From NCBI RefSeq assembly GCF_000372725.1, contig NW_005200197.1:25160-89159 (forward strand): DNA of 64,000 nt, given 5' to 3'. Positions 52,583 to 62,846 of this stretch are shown here, in pieces. Under the pieces are notes generated by a model. That model ran no database searches and was not told the origin of the DNA. It saw only the letters and a list, made by a program, of their open reading frames with translations. The position numbers and the translations under genes were made by a program. Numbering within the stretch: position 1 is the stretch's first letter; every line of letters begins with the position of its first letter. This DNA comes from Emiliania huxleyi CCMP1516. Taxonomy: Eukaryota; Haptophyta; Isochrysidales; Noelaerhabdaceae.

Positions 52583-53933
52583 CGTGCAAGCCCCACCCGG
52601 CTGGCGGGTGGACCTGGGGGCGTGCCGCCCTGCTTGCTCTAGGTGAAACGTCTAAAGGACGAAGATGCACGGAGGTGCGACCAACTCAGCACGACGGGCG
52701 GAGAAGCGGGCACTAGACCAGGAAGGACTGGGAGAGTGTGAACGGAGGGACACGTGTGGTTCAGACGTCCCCCCCCTCGACGTAGTCGAGTCACTCACAT
52801 GGATAGAGAGGAAAATGTCCCTCTCGATGGGGCATGGAACATGCACTGGAGAGTCTGTGGCTCTCGCGGGGGGTCGCGGCACTGCTCGCGACTCGCGGCG
52901 TGGTGCTCACGCTCACGTCTCGGTGAAGGAGATTCACTTCCCATCTGACTGGGATCACACTCCGCTGTGTTGTCTGCCGCATCTGAAGACCGCGCAGACA
53001 ATGGGGGAGTGTTGGGAGTGTGAACGCCCTCCTCATGAATAGATAGAGAGAGAGAGAGGGAGAGACGTCTCTATCCTAGCGAGATGTCTGTGTGAACAGG
53101 GACATGTGCGGGACGTGTCAGGCCGGCTTACTTATTGCTCTGTTTGTCGGACGTCCGCTCAACCGCGGCTTGGCTGATGTAGTCTTGCTTGTACCCTTCC
53201 TGTACGCCTCGGTACAGACCCTCGCTCCGTGTACAGCTCACAGCTCATTACAAGACTGCTTCTCACTGACCGACTTGTGGACAGCTACGACCTGCGCAAA
53301 GTCGTCGGCGGTGGGTGACTGACTGTGTCGGCGACGAACTCGAGCAAGTCGGAAAAGTCACGCGGCTTGAGCTGCTTCAGCTCGTGGCGCGCGCAGCGCA
53401 CCGCATCGGGGATGGTGCAGCAAACGGTGGGCGCAATGTTGTCCATGTAGACAGCGCCATTTGTGATGAAGAAGAAGCCGATGCCGTCGGTGTCTTGCAG
53501 TCGGCTCCATTCAAGGAGAGTGGCTAGGTTCGCCGCGAGCCCGTCGAGGGCGGTGGCCGGAACGAACTTCCACTCCGTCAGCATTGCATCAGCACTCTGT
53601 TTAGCGCCTTGCAGGAGATCCCGAGTTTCGGAATGCTCCAAGTTTTTGGTGGGCGTGTCAGGCATGGGCCATGGCCTGAGCAGGGATAGCGTGTGGGGCT
53701 TCACAAAAGGGCTGACGCGACCAGTCGAGTCGCTGCCACGTGCAAGCCCCACCCGGCTGGCGGGTGGACCTGGGGGCGTGCCGCCCTGCTTGCTCTGTGC
53801 TTGCTCTAGGTGAAACGTCTAAAGGACGAAGATGCACGGAGGTGCGACCAACTCAGCACGACGGGCGGAGAAGCGGGCACTAGACCAGGACGGACTGGGA
53901 GAGTGTGAATGGAGGGACACGTGTGGTTCAGAC
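52583..53933. mobile_element. TRIM-like element with direct terminal repeats
   Basis: Terminal direct repeats 52583-52766 and 53739-53933 are about 98% identical apart from a 12-bp insertion (TGTGCTTGCTCT) in the right copy. GGGCCG flanks both outer ends (52577-52582 and 53934-53939), a possible 6-bp target duplication. The internal 970 bp has no gag/pol. It does hold a minus-strand frame (53285-53752) with protein-like text (TEWKFVPATALDGLAANLAT, GIGFFFITNGAVYMDN), perhaps captured host sequence. A plain tandem duplication cannot be excluded. Confidence 0.5.
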
Positions 53934-54164
53934 GGGCCGGACCACCCACAGTCCTTTATCTGTCTGCGTTGTTGAGCCAGGACTCAACATACTCGTTCTG
54001 TCGCCGTCCCAAACTGTCACTCCCCTCTCTCCCGGCCGGGGTGGGGCGCGCGCGGGGGGGGGAGACGGGTGTGCGGGATGTCTGTGGGTCCGAGAGCGAT
54101 ATGCCATGTGCGCCTTTCGTTTGTTTTCCTTGAAGGCTGGAAGAAAAAATACACGTGACACACG

Positions 54165-55475
54165 ATGCGCTTCGCAGAGCCTGTCTTTGTCCCGTATCAC
54201 GCGCCGCTCCAGCGCGGCACGCTGGTCGACCGGCGGGACCGCTTCATCGCCGAGGTTGCGCTCGACGGCCAGCCGGCCAGCGTGCTCGCGCACTGCATCA
54301 ATCCCGGCCGGATGGAGGCGTTCGTGCGGCCCGGCGCACGGGTGTGGGTCCTCCCTGTGGAGAAGGCCGACCGAAAGCTGCGCTACTCGTGGGAGGCGAT
54401 CGAGGTGCTGGGCGTCCGCGGCGCCAACATCATCGCCTCGACAAACACCGTCCGGCCCAACCTGCTCGTGCGTGCGCTCCTCGAGGCGCGATGCCTCCGC
54501 GACCTCTCCTTTTGCGAGCTGCGTGCCGAACGCAACTTTGTCGCCGGCAGCCACTCGGGGCGCGTCGACTTCCTTCTCGACGAGCAGAGCGCCTCGCCCC
54601 ACTACGTGGAGGTCAAGAACTGCCACATGGTGTACGAGGACGGCTGGGGCTACTTTCCTGACTCCGTCTCCGCACGAGCGACGCGGCACGTGGACGCGCT
54701 CGCTGCGCTGGTGGCTGGAGGGGCGCGTGCCTCCGTCATCCTCGTCGTGCAGCGCTCCGATGTCGAGCACGGCGTGCGTCCGAGCGCATTCCATGACCCC
54801 GCCTTCGCCGCCGCGGCGGTCAAGGCTGCGCAGGCCGGCGTGCAGTTTCGCGCCGTCCGAGCTAGCGTCGACCTGCAGGGCACCTACCTGACGCACGAGC
54901 TGCCGGTCGACCTCTCGGGCCACGCCTCACCCACCGTGCTCACCGACGTGGGGAGGCAGTGGGAGGCGAACCGCGAGAGCACGGGGTGGACTCGCTCGGC
55001 GTCCGGCAGCCGCGTCGCCAACGGTCCCTTCCCTCACCATCTGGCGGCGGCGAGGCAGGCGGCCAAGCGGGCCAAGCAGGAGGCACAGGGAGCGGGCAGA
55101 GGGAAGAAAAAGCGAAGCGACGGCGGCAGTAGCCGCGGCGGCGGCAGCGGCGGCGGCGTGGGTGGCGGCGCTGGCTGCCGCGGCGGCGGCGGTGGCAACG
55201 CCAGTGGTGGCGACTCCAGCAGCGCTGGCAGAAGGGCCCGTAGCGCCCGCATCGCTGGTGGCAGCGCCGGTGCCGGCGGCGGTGCGGCCTCTCCGAGGAC
55301 CGTGGAGTTGGAGGCGGCCGTCGGCGGAAAGCCGGCAGACCCCGCAGTCGGCCCAACCCCAGAGCCAGACGCAGACCGGCACGCGGCAGTCCCCATGGCG
55401 GCACGAGTCCGCGCAGACAGGCGCAGCCAGGGTGGCGCCGCGGGTGGCAAGAAGTCGCCCTTTTTCGATCAGTGA
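54165..55475 (+). CDS. sfsA: SfsA-family protein with disordered C-terminal extension
   Basis: SfsA proteins are nucleic-acid-binding, endonuclease-like proteins known mainly from bacteria and archaea, with an OB-fold N terminus. Residues 1-270 match end to end: LQRGTLVDRRDRFIAEVALD, AHCINPGRMEAFVRPGARVW, RKLRYSWEAIEV, NTVRPNLLV, SGRVDFLLDE, HYVEVKNCHM, YFPDSVSARATRHVDAL (Asp and EVK of the nuclease-type site) and GARASVILVVQRSDVE. Start at 54165 because MRFAEPVFVPYHAPLQRG fits the family N terminus. The last 140 residues are Gly/Ser/Lys-rich low complexity (KKKRSDGGSSRGGG) with a basic, possible nuclear signal. Intronless. Codon use matches the neighbours, so any transfer is old. Confidence 0.88.
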   Translation: MRFAEPVFVPYHAPLQRGTLVDRRDRFIAEVALDGQPASVLAHCINPGRMEAFVRPGARVWVLPVEKADRKLRYSWEAIEVLGVRGANIIASTNTVRPNLLVRALLEARCLRDLSFCELRAERNFVAGSHSGRVDFLLDEQSASPHYVEVKNCHMVYEDGWGYFPDSVSARATRHVDALAALVAGGARASVILVVQRSDVEHGVRPSAFHDPAFAAAAVKAAQAGVQFRAVRASVDLQGTYLTHELPVDLSGHASPTVLTDVGRQWEANRESTGWTRSASGSRVANGPFPHHLAAARQAAKRAKQEAQGAGRGKKKRSDGGSSRGGGSGGGVGGGAGCRGGGGGNASGGDSSSAGRRARSARIAGGSAGAGGGAASPRTVELEAAVGGKPADPAVGPTPEPDADRHAAVPMAARVRADRRSQGGAAGGKKSPFFDQ

Positions 55476-55776
55476 GTCGTCGGCCGTCCTCGCAGTTTTC
55501 TTTCGAACGGTTTTTTACAAAGGCCTGCCACGACATGATCCACTCTACTCTGTAAGGTCTCGGTCTCTCTCGCTCGCGAACGCTCTCCAACACACACACG
55601 AGACCCGGGCGAGATAAATAGGCCCGCCGGCGGCACACAGGGGTGCGTTCGGCAGGACACGCCGCGGATCGCGCGTCACACATGGGTCGCAAGTCCGCAC
55701 GAAGGGTCCATGCTCCCCCCCAACGCGCCCAGATGCGGGCGGTGGGCGGGTGGCTACAGCGGCTCTAGTGCCTCCC

Positions 55777-57112
55777 TCAGCTGATCACGCAGCAACTGCC
55801 CGGTTTCACCTGCTGCACCGCGCAATCATCCTCCGCGGGCTGCAGCGTTATGTCCGCTGCCGCGTCCTGCGCCGCTCTCCCGCCCGACTTTGGCGTCGCC
55901 GCCTTGGCCTCGGCCTTGGGAGGCTCGGCCTTGGCGTCAGCAGCGGCGGCGGCGTCGTCGAGGTTGGCTCTGCAGCGGCCGACCGCCTCGGCGAGGAAGG
56001 GGTGGCTCATCACCCCCTCCAGCGACAGCCTCACCTCCGGGTCCACCACCAGCATCTTCCGGATCAGGTCCTTCGCATCCTCCGACACGGACTTCCACTC
56101 GTTTTCGTAAAACTCGTACTTGGCCTCCGCCACCTGCGCGAGCAGCGCCTCCTCCTCGTCGGCGGAGAAGGGGCTGCAGCCGGAGAGGATCACGTAGAGC
56201 AGCACACCCATCGACCACACATCCGACCCCTTCCCGTACTCCTTCCCCCGATCCTCGTCGTCGTACCAGGTGAGCACCTCGGGAGCGACATAGTCTGGAG
56301 TCCCGCACAGGCCCGTCAGCGGCTTCTCCGGCGACCAGACGCCGGCGTAGCCAAAGTCGATCACCTTGACCGACGTCCCCCCCTCCTCCGTGTACAGGAT
56401 GTTCTCCGGCTTGATGTCGCGGTGCACGATCTGCGCGCTGTGCAGGTGCTCCATCGCGCAGCAGACTTGCGCAAACAGGTCGGCTGCCGTCGCCTCTACG
56501 AAGGGGCCGAGGTCGACGATGCGGTTGAAGAGCTCGCCGCCGGAGAGGAGCTCCATCACGATGTACGTGTCGCTGTCCGTGGTCACCACTTCCTTGAGCG
56601 CCACGATGTGCGGGTGCTGCAGCTGGCGCAGGATGGCAACCTCCGTCTCGAGCGCCTCGAGGTTCTCCTCGTCGCTGAGCGACGAGTTTTCAACAACCTT
56701 GACGGCGTAGGTGCCGCCGTCGCTCTTCTGCGTCGCGCTCTTCACCACGGAGAAGCGGCCGCTGCGGCGCGGGGGCGGGGCAGGGCGTCAGCCTCGCTCG
56801 TCTGAGCCTCTGCGCGCCCACCGCGCAGCGGGGCCCCGGCGAGTGCCCGAGGGGCGGCAGCGCGCACCGGCCGAGCTCTGCGCCGAGCGTGTAGCGTTTC
56901 GTGATGGTCTCCAGCGAGATCTACGGTGGGGAGGATGCGCGGAGTCAGCCACAGCCACTCTCTGAAAAGTTGGGCGGCGGCAGGCGAGAAAGTTTGCAGT
57001 GCGCAGCGCGCTGGAGCCAGGCAGCTGGGCGAGCGCTCACATCCGACATTTTGAGGATGCGCGCTTTGTGCTCTGGCTCGAGCCCGCCGTACGAAGAGAG
57101 ATCGACCGCCAT
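55777..57112 (-). CDS. CaMK/CDPK-like Ser/Thr protein kinase with CAAX tail
   Basis: Exons 57112-57041, 56920-56868 and 56761-55777 give 369 residues with consistent phases; introns 56921-57040 and 56762-56867 are GT-AG. The Gly loop is rebuilt across the second junction (ELGRG|RFSVV). Then YAVKVV (catalytic Lys), ETEVAILRQLQHPHIVALKE, VMELLSGGELFNRI, IVHRDIKPENILY (catalytic loop), VKVIDFGYAG (a DFG loop), GTPDYVAPEVL and DVWSMGVLLYVILSGCSPF. The CaMK-group features are strong. No EF-hands follow; the tail is Lys/Ala/Pro-rich and ends C-C-V-I-S, a CAAX box with an adjacent Cys, so prenylation plus palmitoylation is likely. The 5' exon and upstream DNA are duplicated at 57623-57775. Confidence 0.9.
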
Positions 57113-57205
57113 GAACGGGTGAGTGAGAGAGGCGTCTGCAAACACTGCGAGCAAGGTGGATCCCTACAGCCTTGCGTCAAGAAAAGAATTCTATGCGAAG
57201 AGGAG
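57054..57205. repeat. kinase 5' exon and upstream DNA, copy 1
   Basis: Identical or nearly so to 57623-57775, in the same orientation, about 569 bp apart. This copy contains the first kinase exon (57112-57041). Both are followed by a shorter AAAAGAATTC-containing stretch. Confidence 0.9.
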
Positions 57206-57341
57206 GGGGGGTATTGGCACACAGGCTGGAAAGAAAAGAATTCCCGTTTGCAGCAGGGACGAACTTAGAAGTGCAGGGGGGGTACCGAGAGCAATGTGCG
57301 GCCCTGGTCGCTGGTGGGGCGCCGCTCCAGGCATTTCGTAC

Positions 57342-57990
57342 CGCGCCGGATGTAGAGCTCAACCCGGTACAGCTCTACAGCGCTCTACAGCTCTACAGCT
57401 CTACAGCGCTCTACACTCTACTTTTTTGTAAAGGGTGAGCACGCGACACCCCCCCCCCGAATGTTTTTTCTTTTTCTTCGCTCGAGCCCGATAAACAAAA
57501 AGTAAAAGAGTCTCCTCCCCAACGCTAGAAGTGACACAGCGTTCCCGAGTTGACTGAGTGTCTTGTCTCCTACAGGCCGCCCAATGGCATCTCAGAGTCT
57601 TGCGTCCACCCATTTAACGACGGATGCGCGCTTTGTGCTCTGGCTCGAGCCCGCCGTACGAAGAGAGATCGACCGCCATGAACGGGTGAGTGAGAGAGGC
57701 GTCTGCAAACACTGCGAGCAAGGTGGATCCCTACAGCCTTGCGTCAAGAAAAGAATTCTATGCGAAGAGGCTGGCGCGGACTGGCACACACACCGGCAAG
57801 AAAAGAATTCCCGTCTCGCAGCAGCAGCAAGCCGAGCCCTCCCGCAAGAACGTCCAAGTGCCTCCACACCCGAGAGCTCTCTGTCACCCCCCCCCCCCCC
57901 TCTCCCAGCCGGAGCGCTGTAGAGCTGTAGAGCTCTACATCCGGCGCGGGACGGACTGCCTGCGTTGTAGAGCGCTGTAGAGCGCATGTA
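57342..57990. repeat. TGTAGAGC inverted-repeat arms
   Basis: CCGCGCCGGATGTAGAGCTC (57342-57361) is inverted at about 57930-57949. Both arms continue into GCTCTACAG / CTGTAGAGC repeats (57370-57420 and 57910-57990). They bracket the second copy of the kinase 5' block and touch the broken end of the CFAP52 gene. Confidence 0.7.
57623..57775. repeat. kinase 5' exon and upstream DNA, duplicated copy
   Basis: Repeats 57054-57205, including the kinase ATG and 16 following codons (MAVDLSSYGGLEPEHKA). Beyond the duplication the frame stops after two or three further codons, so this copy is a dead first exon unless it is used as an alternative 5' exon. Confidence 0.85.
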
Positions 57991-59125
57991 GAGCGCGATT
58001 TACTTAGTGAATTAGGCGCGAGCGACGCCTCGTGAATGGTTCCGCGGCGCGTGCCGAGAAGCAGCCGCAGTGTCGAGCCAGCCGCCGGGTGGCGAACGCG
58101 CAGGGAGAGCGCGGAGATGGCGCCCGGGAGCTTAGGCTCGAGCGACTCCGTCCGTCGGTACGCACGCCCGTCTCCCTGCCACACCGTGCAGGAGCCGTCG
58201 CCGCCCGCGACGAGCAGGCGCTCCAGCGTGTCGTCGCCGCCGAGCACGCTGAGGCTCCGCGGCACCGGCGGCAGCGGCGCGAGGGCGGAGACCGAGTTGG
58301 AGGCGGCGGCAGTGACGGAGTGCATCAGCAAGCTCCGGACGAGGATCGTGACGAAGTCGCCCGACGACGACCCCGCGTACAGGTACTCGCGCTCGTGCGA
58401 AAAGGCGAGCGCGGTGACGTGCCGCGAGACGGCCGTGGTCGCCTCCTCCGACGAGAGGGACCCGCCCGCCGGATCGAGGGTCCAGTACTTGAGGAAGCCC
58501 TCGCCGCCGGTGGCCAGCTGGAGCTGCATCGTGTCACGCCGCTTGACGTCCTTCTTGCGCCCGCCCCAGCAGGCGCAGGTGGCAGCCGCGTTGTTTTTGC
58601 CGGCGAGAGCGCTCGCGACGATGCAACCAGAGACGAGGTCCCACGCCACCATCTTGCCGTCCTTCTTCACGCCAACCGTGAGGAGAAAGCGCTCGTCGTC
58701 TGAGAAGCACACCAGCTGCACCCCGTGGTCGTGCTCCTGCGAAGGGCATTGGTTGCAGTGCGGGATATGAGGGGCGCGGCGGCGGCGGCGTGGCGAGAGC
58801 GGACACGGGAGGACAGTGCCTGCAGACGATAGACGAGCGTCTGCGTTGACAGGTCCCACACCAGCACGTCCGGCTCGCCCCCGTTCTGCCCCGAAGCGGC
58901 GTACCTTCCCGAGCTGGACACCGCGAGGCAGCTGACGTCCTCCGAGTGGCCGCGCAGAAAGTGCTGCCGCGACGGGTCGGCGAGGTCGGAGAGCACCACG
59001 CAAGCACCGGAGGCGTGCGCATAGCCTGTGCCGCCGTCACCGAGCGCGTGCAGTGGCGAATCGGCGCCGCCGTTGAAACCAATCGCTCGCTCGAGGTCGA
59101 GCGCGGCCATGCCGGGGGCGGGCAT
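57744..59125 (-). CDS. CFAP52: CFAP52 (WDR16) homologue, C-terminally truncated
   Basis: CFAP52 is a WD40-repeat microtubule inner protein of motile cilia, about 620 residues in other organisms. Exon 59125-58820 gives MAALDLERAIGFNGG, SDLADPSRQHFLRGHSEDVS, CLAVSSSGRYAASGQNG and VLVWDLSTQTLVYRLQ. After an 83-nt GC-AG intron (58737-58819) exon 2 continues EHDHGVQLVCFSDDERFLLT, KMVAWDLVSGCIVASA, ATGGEGFLKYWTLDPAG and REYLYAGSSSGDFVTILV to LLLGTRRGTIHEASLA near 58025. There homology ends and the frame runs into TGTAGAGC repeats and the duplicated kinase block, stopping at 57744. Only about half the protein remains, so it is probably a broken copy unless distant exons rescue it. Confidence 0.75.
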
Positions 59126-62118
59126 CTTCACGCGACGTAACGTCTGGTTGCGGTGGACGCGTCCATCATGTAGCATTTACACCGTTTTTTGAGCGAGGTC
59201 CGGGCACGGCCGTCGTCCCGGTATGTATTGTGAGACCTGACCGACCGCCAGACACACGCTCTCGGGACACGGCGTCGGTCCCCAGCTCAAATGCTCAACC
59301 CGAGGGAAACGCTATCGCTTTGCGCCTCCGCTGTGTGCGCTCTGAGAAGTACTGAGAACAGGCTGCGCGCCGTGTTCACAGAAGGCAGTCGCGCTCCCAA
59401 TACGTGCATTGGTGACACGAGACCACCAAGTTTGCCGGTCCAAGAGAGAGGTACCGGCGCTGTCCTGAGAAGGTGCGTGGTCCCTCTTGACTGCCCATGC
59501 GCGCGAGGCTGCGTAGGCATAGCCTCGAGAGTGCCAGCAGCCAATCCGAGGCGACGCGCATTGCGCCAGAAGCGTGCACACGTTGGAAGGACACCTTCCT
59601 ACTGACCGTACGATCAGGTCGTCACTGAATGCTTGATACTAAGGCCGCGAGCTATGCAGGTGATCAACTGTGCAGCAGGGCACGGTCAGCAGCGCCGACA
59701 GGCTGTCGCAAGGCGTGATAGCATGGCCGCAAGTACAGCGAATTCCCATGAAAACAAGTAAAAAATCGCGCGAAAAAAGAAAAAATGGCGAAAAAATCGG
59801 CGCCTGCGGCGGGCATGGATGCCCTCTAGGGCCCCCGCGCCCCCGCAGAGATTCTTACTCGCCAAAAGAAATCTGTCGCGTGCCGATTGCAAGAAGCGCG
59901 CACCGGCGCCACAGCTTGCCGAGCGCCGGCCACAGGCCTGCCTGCATCCCAGCCACACCCGCCGCGGCGGCAGCTAGTCGGTTCGGCCTTGACTCGCGCG
60001 CGCCGAGATGGGAGCCCAAGTATGTGAGCGCGCGGCGCGTCGACCCGCCTCCGCTTTTGTACAAAGTCTGCTTGGCTTGTGCAGGTGATGCCCAGAGCTG
60101 CAGCGGCGACGCCGGCAGCCTCGTCTCGACCTCAGAGGCTGCCGGCGTGACCATAGATCTGTGCTCTATCCGTCGGTGGTTCACCGTACACGCCTGTGTA
60201 GGAGCGGCTCTCGCGTCGCTACGCGCCGCCGAAGGCTGTCTATGAGGGCACACCCGAGGAGGCGCGGATCTCAACCTGCGTGCGGCGGTGAGCAGGTCAC
60301 AGGCATCGGCTGTGACACTGGAGAGTCGAGCAGCGGCACTGAGGATGCCTTTCAGGTCATTCCAGCGACCCACGGAGCACGGTCTCAGTGCGCAAGCACT
60401 CTACTAGATCCCATCCTTGCCGGGCCTCTGCGAATGTAGGTACCGAGTTCATGCGTGCCCAGTTACAGGCTCATACTGCCTGGTCTCCAGCACCTATGAT
60501 CACCGCGCCAGGCCGCAGTCGACGACTTTTGTGTGCGCTGGCCGCACTCAACCGTTGAGTCGCGGTGTATCAGCCTGACCACACTCGGGACCGCGTAGGC
60601 GATGTGGGCGACTCTGGCCGTCCTGCATATGACCGACCATGACCCAGGAGGAGTCTACACGAGACATGTCGTACCTGGCAGGCGCTCTCGCGGCAGCACT
60701 ATCGCGTGCGGCCGAGTGCGAGCTTCCGTGCCCGGTGCCAGACGCACTCGGCGCCAGACGTCCTCGGGAGCTCGCAGTTTTGCCACGGCAGTTGCGATCT
60801 GGGCGATCAGAGAGCGCCGGCAGCTCAGGGGATCTTGTCTGCTCACCTGAGGTCGGGAGGGTAGCAGCGGCGAGGCCATGCGCCAGCGTGAGCCATCCGT
60901 ATTAACGGTTGTTACAGATTAGTCAGATTTGCCGTGACCGCGTTCCGAGGTCACGATTTCGGCGTTCTCGTGTTGACCACTGTGGGTGTGCCTGGCACTT
61001 CTGGACCATGTCTCTCGGTGTCCTAGCACCCCCAGGCGATGGGTTTCACGGCCCCGTACCGCATGGGGCGCAAGGCCTCGCGCCTCGCGTCCACGGACAT
61101 ACACTTACAGCTCGGGCCCGCGACGGACGGCGCGAGGGCCCCTCCCCTCGGGAGGGGGCGATCTCGCGCGGTCCAACTTTGGCCTGTGTGAGGGCGTGAA
61201 CAGGGGAAAAGCCGCCCTGGTTTTCTTTTTTACTATGTAAAGGCAGGCTTCGCAGAGGGGAAATATGTACTCTCTTCTGTACTTTGAAGAAGGGTACTTA
61301 CAATATATAACGTCCCCAAAGTACAGCAGATATAGTACAAAAATAGATACCCGGGTATGTAGGAAAAAGCTTGCGTCAGAGAATCTCGCGAGGATCTGGC
61401 GCGCCTCAATTGAACGACGCTCCCGGCGTGTGGATCTTGCTTGACAGGTGCCTCGCTGCGTGCGCCGCTGCGCCTGCGCTCGGCTTTCGCTGCCTGCGCC
61501 TGTCTGTCAGCCTGGACACGCTCACGGCGCTCGCGGCGCAGTCACTGCGGCTGGTCTGAGCGGGCGGCATGCCACTGCAGTCTCTTGGCAGAGAGGAGCC
61601 AGTACTCCTCTGTTCAACGCATAGGCGATCGCAACTCGACCCCTGCCACCGCGCTGGCGCGTGCTGCCGCTCGTGTCTGCGCGACAGTTCCGATGAAACC
61701 GTGCTCCCCTCCCGTGACGGCCCGAGCCTCAACTCCAGGCTCAGCTGAGAGATATACTGCTACTGGTGGCTGAGCGTCGGAGGTGCCCTCTCAGCTATGT
61801 GTTTTGGTCCGTGAGGACCGTCTGCCAGCTCCCCTGGTCATGCGCTAGCCGTCTAGGCCGATCGGTCCCCGGCGGCCGTATTTGTGTGTTGCTGCTGCGG
61901 CCTCGCAGTAGCCTTGCCGGGCTGCCCCCAGCGAAAGATAACTTCAACATTCACTTCAACACTGGCGATACGGCAACCGCTACACGCGCATAGGTCACAC
62001 GCAACACGTGGGCAGGCTCCCCCCCCGTGAAAAGTCTATAAGTCGCCGTCAGGCCGTCGGACTGGGCGCCACTGGTGTAGAAACAGGCCTTTTTGGGAAA
62101 GCCGACTTTGCCCCTTAA
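59126..62118. other. about 3 kb with no recognised gene
   Basis: Contains the second copy of a dispersed repeat (59408-59820). Beyond that, ORFs on both strands have random Arg/Ser/Ala-rich content. A small AT-richer patch lies at 61240-61360. I see no tRNA or other RNA gene, but short ones could be missed. Confidence 0.45.
59408..59820 (+). repeat. dispersed repeat, copy 2
   Basis: Direct-orientation match to 48148-48560, 11.3 kb away, with scattered substitutions and small indels near the 3' end. Confidence 0.8.
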
Positions 62119-62285
62119 CCCTGGTAGGTGGATTGTCCAAAATACGTCAGCCTCGCACGCCTAGCGCTAGGTCTGACACCCGACCGCCCCCCCCTCCCTA
62201 ATATTAACCGGTCAGAGTACATTTTGGCCGGCTAATGTTAGGGAGGGGAGGCCGAAAAACGCATATTTTTGTCCACCTACCAGGG
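62119..62285. mobile_element. 167-bp MITE with TTAA target duplication (piggyBac-type)
   Basis: TTAA at 62115-62118 and 62286-62289. The termini are inverted: CCCTGGTAGGTGGA at 62119-62132 against its reverse complement at 62272-62285, with weaker matching further in. TTAA duplication plus CCC-starting ends is the hallmark of piggyBac elements. Too short to encode transposase, so non-autonomous. Confidence 0.85.
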
Positions 62286-62846
62286 TTAAACTGGCTGAAC
62301 GAGCACGAGCTCGCCGACATTCCGATCGGGTCGGGCGTCCTCTTCGAGCGCCTGTGCCACGCGTGCCCCGGGATTCGAGGGGACGCCAAAATGTCGGCCA
62401 TGGCGATTTTTTCGACGCACCGGCAGTTCAAGTGCTTTTGCCCCGCCGAATGCGCGGCAAACCTGAAGGAGCGCTACTGCGGCTGCTTCAGCACCTGCCG
62501 GTCGGCGCTCTACGACCACCTCTCGCGCTGCCTTCTGATGCTCGTGTCTAACGTCAAGAGGGAGACCCGCGCGAGCGACGTCGTCTCTAAAGAGGTTGTC
62601 TTGCAACTGGTCGAGGACGCCTTCGAGAGCCACGGAAACCTCGCGTGGGTGCAGAAGATCGAGTGCGAGGAGTGGGTGCAGAAGATCGAGTGCGAGGAGT
62701 CACTCCGACTGACCCACTGCGCCTTGCACAACATCGTGCACATCGTCACGTCGAGCGAGCCGCTCCACTTCCGATATGGCGACCTGGTGATCAACATCGA
62801 GGCCATCATCAGTGTCTTCAACGAACGCCAGGTCGATCGACCCTGA
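62235..62846 (+). CDS. Cys/His-containing protein, unknown; start lies inside the MITE
   Basis: 203-codon frame. The first 17 codons (MLGRGGRKTHIFVHLPG) lie in the MITE; the rest is well composed: LNWLNEHELADIPIGSGVLF, LCHACPGIRGDAKMSAMAIF, then FKCFCPAECAANLKERYCGC and FSTCRSALYDHLSRCLLML. Cys/His spacing suggests metal binding. A perfect 27-bp tandem duplication (62646-62699) repeats WVQKIECEE twice. The end is LVINIEAIISVFNERQVDRP. The native start was probably upstream of the insertion; the insertion may have supplied a new ATG. Family not recognised; a remnant mobile-element gene is an alternative. Confidence 0.5.
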   Translation: MLGRGGRKTHIFVHLPGLNWLNEHELADIPIGSGVLFERLCHACPGIRGDAKMSAMAIFSTHRQFKCFCPAECAANLKERYCGCFSTCRSALYDHLSRCLLMLVSNVKRETRASDVVSKEVVLQLVEDAFESHGNLAWVQKIECEEWVQKIECEESLRLTHCALHNIVHIVTSSEPLHFRYGDLVINIEAIISVFNERQVDRP

